Shown: positions 5,808-7,075 of the stretch, piece by piece
How the letters are laid out: each line of letters starts with the position of its first letter
How positions within the stretch are numbered: the first letter of the stretch is position 1
Assembly: GCA_900551265.1 (NCBI GenBank)
Contig: URVL01000120.1
Coordinates: 1 to 7,075, forward strand
From: an uncultured Eubacteriales bacterium
GTDB taxonomy: Bacteria; Bacillota; Clostridia; Oscillospirales; QAMX01
Length of the DNA: 7,075 nt
Direction: 5' to 3'
Notes under the pieces: model-generated
What the model was told of the DNA's origin: nothing
The model's input: the letters and a program-made list of their open reading frames with translations, nothing else
The model's database searches: none
Position numbers and translations under genes: made by a program

Positions 5808-6680
5808 ATGCAGATTGCAAAACGTGTGGCGGCCCTTTTGATGGCAATTATGTTGCTGTGTGCTATGACCGCATGCGATACAGGAACGTCCAGCTTAGAT
5901 GGAAGCGGCGCTTTGACAGACCCCGGCAACGGACAGACCCCGGCCGAGGCAGTGGCCGCTGCCATGGAACGAATGGCTGAGGTTAAAAGTGTAGATGCGG
6001 TGATGGAGATGGAAATGGAAATGACGGCAGGGGAGGAGAGCCTGCGCATGACTACAACGATGGATATGACGACCTTTCTTGATCCTCTTAAGTTGCGAGC
6101 TGACATGACGATCAGTATGGGTGAGCTGGGGTCTATGGACATGGCTGTTTATGCGCAGGGCGAAGGTGAACAATATACGATGTATGTCTATGACGGCACG
6201 GCGTGGACGGCGCAGAGCGTCGCGCTCTCGGCCCTGGAGCAATATAGCGCGCAAAGCAGTATGGATATTTATATGAGTGGCGCCGTCGATTTTACAGAAG
6301 ATGGCTCGGAGACGCTGTCCGGTAGAACTGCTGACAAATACACCGGCGTCATCCGCGGAGAATCTCTGGAAGAGGTTCTGAGCGCCAGCGGAGCGGTTGA
6401 CTCTCTGGAGTCGGCGATGGGGAGCGATGCGGGTACGCTTGCAGACCTTTACACTGATTTAGGTGATTTGCCGGTCACGGTCTGGATTGATCAGGAGAGC
6501 GGCTATCCTGTCCGTTTTTCGATGGATATGAGCGATATCATGGAAAAATTGGTGTCCGGCTTGGGAGAGGCTGCGGAAATTGGATTACAGGTTACGGGAA
6601 TGACGCTTGAGGTGACTTATGATAATTTTGATCAGGCGTCCGATTTTGCAATTCCGGAAGAAGCGCTGAATGTGGCTTGA
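5808..6680 (+). CDS. Lipoprotein resembling the DUF6612 / LppX-LolA-like group
   Basis: Secreted lipoprotein of 290 aa, anchored to the outer face of the membrane. It has a short basic N-terminus, a hydrophobic stretch at residues 8-20 and the lipobox MTAC with C23 as lipidation site, followed by a flexible Gly/Ser/Thr/Asp linker to about residue 43. The rest alternates beta-strand-like segments, with DPLKLRADM (92-100), YTMYVYDGTAW (123-133) and a late TVWIDQESGYPVRFSMDMSD (224-243). This order is what I remember from DUF6612-type proteins of Clostridia, which are compared to LppX/LolA lipid-binding folds; the assignment is by recall and the ligand is unknown. The body is rich in methionine and acidic residues. 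ATG 5808 is chosen because GGAGG (5794-5798) lies nine bases upstream; an in-frame TTG at 5784 would put a non-signal-like extension in front. It is a single-gene unit with its own promoter and terminator. Confidence 0.85.
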   Translation: MQIAKRVAALLMAIMLLCAMTACDTGTSSLDGSGALTDPGNGQTPAEAVAAAMERMAEVKSVDAVMEMEMEMTAGEESLRMTTTMDMTTFLDPLKLRADMTISMGELGSMDMAVYAQGEGEQYTMYVYDGTAWTAQSVALSALEQYSAQSSMDIYMSGAVDFTEDGSETLSGRTADKYTGVIRGESLEEVLSASGAVDSLESAMGSDAGTLADLYTDLGDLPVTVWIDQESGYPVRFSMDMSDIMEKLVSGLGEAAEIGLQVTGMTLEVTYDNFDQASDFAIPEEALNVA

Positions 6681-6729
6681 CGCTGTAGCCTGTGAAAGGT
6701 ACTGTAAAATAACCTTGTTATGTAAAACC

Positions 6730-6776
6730 AGGACAACGCCGTATGATTCTGTCATACGGCGTTGTCCTTCATTTTT
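6730..6776 (+). terminator. Intrinsic terminator of the lipoprotein gene (17-bp perfect stem)
   Basis: AGGACAACGCCGTATGA (6730-6746) pairs without mismatch with TCATACGGCGTTGTCCT (6752-6768) around a TTCTG loop, followed by TCATTTTT. It lies 49 bases after the lipoprotein stop; nothing recognisable is seen in between. The stem is unusually long and perfect for a terminator, so it may also be a member of a dispersed palindromic repeat. Confidence 0.88.
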
Positions 6777-6797
6777 GACAAGAGAAAACAATGCGAC

Positions 6798-7075
6798 ATG
6801 CTTGAACGTCTGAATGCTTTTGATGACCGTCTTTTGTGTTCCCTTGTACATAAGTTCGGAAAGCGTGGCAGCGACAGTTCGGAAACGGATTACGAGAAAT
6901 ACATTGAAGATCTGAAAAATGCCTTGCCCAAGGACTTTACCGCAAAGGGCGATATTGTGGTTTTTGTGGATGAGTGCCACCGCACGCAGTCCGGCAAGCT
7001 CCACGAGGCCATGAAGGCGATCCTCCCCAATGCGATATTTATTGGTTTTACAGGAACACCGCTTTTGAAGAAGGA
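6798..7075 (+). pseudogene. hsdR: 5'-truncated type I restriction enzyme R subunit (HsdR), motor-domain fragment
   Basis: The frame reads from ATG 6798 through the right edge of the window (92 complete codons). It begins MLERLNAFDDRLLCSLVHKF, then has VVFVDECHRTQSGKLHEAM at residues 54-72 (DECH box, helicase motif II, which binds Mg-ATP) and FIGFTGTPLLKK at the end (motif III, TGTP). These are hallmark sequences of the DNA-translocating HsdR subunit of type I restriction systems. A complete HsdR has several hundred residues before this point, including the nuclease domain and the Walker A motif; here the frame is closed upstream by TGA at 6744-6746, inside the preceding terminator, and no ribosome site precedes ATG 6798. 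The homologous sequence seems to begin near 6795. It is therefore a decayed or rearranged remnant unless the window crosses an assembly join. What follows to the right is not visible. Confidence 0.85.

Noticed and set aside
6585..7004. 139-codon minus-strand frame at the right end
   Set aside because: It is antisense to the lipoprotein end, the terminator and the hsdR fragment; the plus strand encodes unmistakable DECH and TGTP motifs.

Overview
The window looks like chromosomal DNA of an anaerobic, moderate-GC Gram-positive bacterium of the Clostridia, most likely an Oscillospiraceae/Ruminococcaceae-type gut organism. The basis is a ferredoxin-dependent 2-oxoacid oxidoreductase operon, a pyrophosphate-type phosphofructokinase, a class II aldolase, strong Shine-Dalgarno sites, sigma-A-like promoters and a short-signal lipoprotein. 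The genus cannot be fixed from this sequence alone.

Left part (1-2861, all minus strand). Read in transcription order: a PPi-type 6-phosphofructokinase, a short hairpin with a U-run, a P-loop ATPase of unknown role, a two-cluster ferredoxin subunit (vorD-like), and the start of the alpha subunit of a 2-oxoacid:ferredoxin oxidoreductase (vorB/korA-like). The alpha subunit meets an in-frame stop at positions 4-6, at about 60% of its usual length, so it is either broken or affected by a sequence error. The remaining subunits would lie to the left of the window.

Middle (2862-4177). A 282-base divergent control region carries one good promoter in each direction. To the right it drives a complete class II fructose-bisphosphate aldolase that ends in a strong terminator. 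PFK makes fructose-1,6-bisphosphate and the aldolase splits it, so the divergent pair encodes two consecutive glycolytic steps. The oxidoreductase genes behind PFK would act on 2-oxoacids with ferredoxin as electron acceptor.

Right part (4178-6776). A two-gene unit of unrecognised membrane or secreted proteins (230 and 193 aa) has its own promoter and terminator. It is followed by a lipoprotein that resembles the DUF6612/LppX-like group, again with its own promoter and a very strong terminator. All three are exported or membrane-anchored, with no recognisable enzyme motif.

Right edge (6777-7075). Directly after the last terminator the sequence enters the middle of the motor domain of a type I restriction subunit (HsdR), with its DECH box and GFTGTP motif. 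The N-terminal nuclease region and the Walker A segment are missing, so this is a 5'-truncated remnant or a recombination junction.

No tRNA, rRNA, CRISPR array or transposase was seen. I found no clear new multi-gene system. The best leads are the broken alpha subunit, the hsdR junction, the uncharacterised ATPase in the oxidoreductase operon and the orphan membrane-protein pair.
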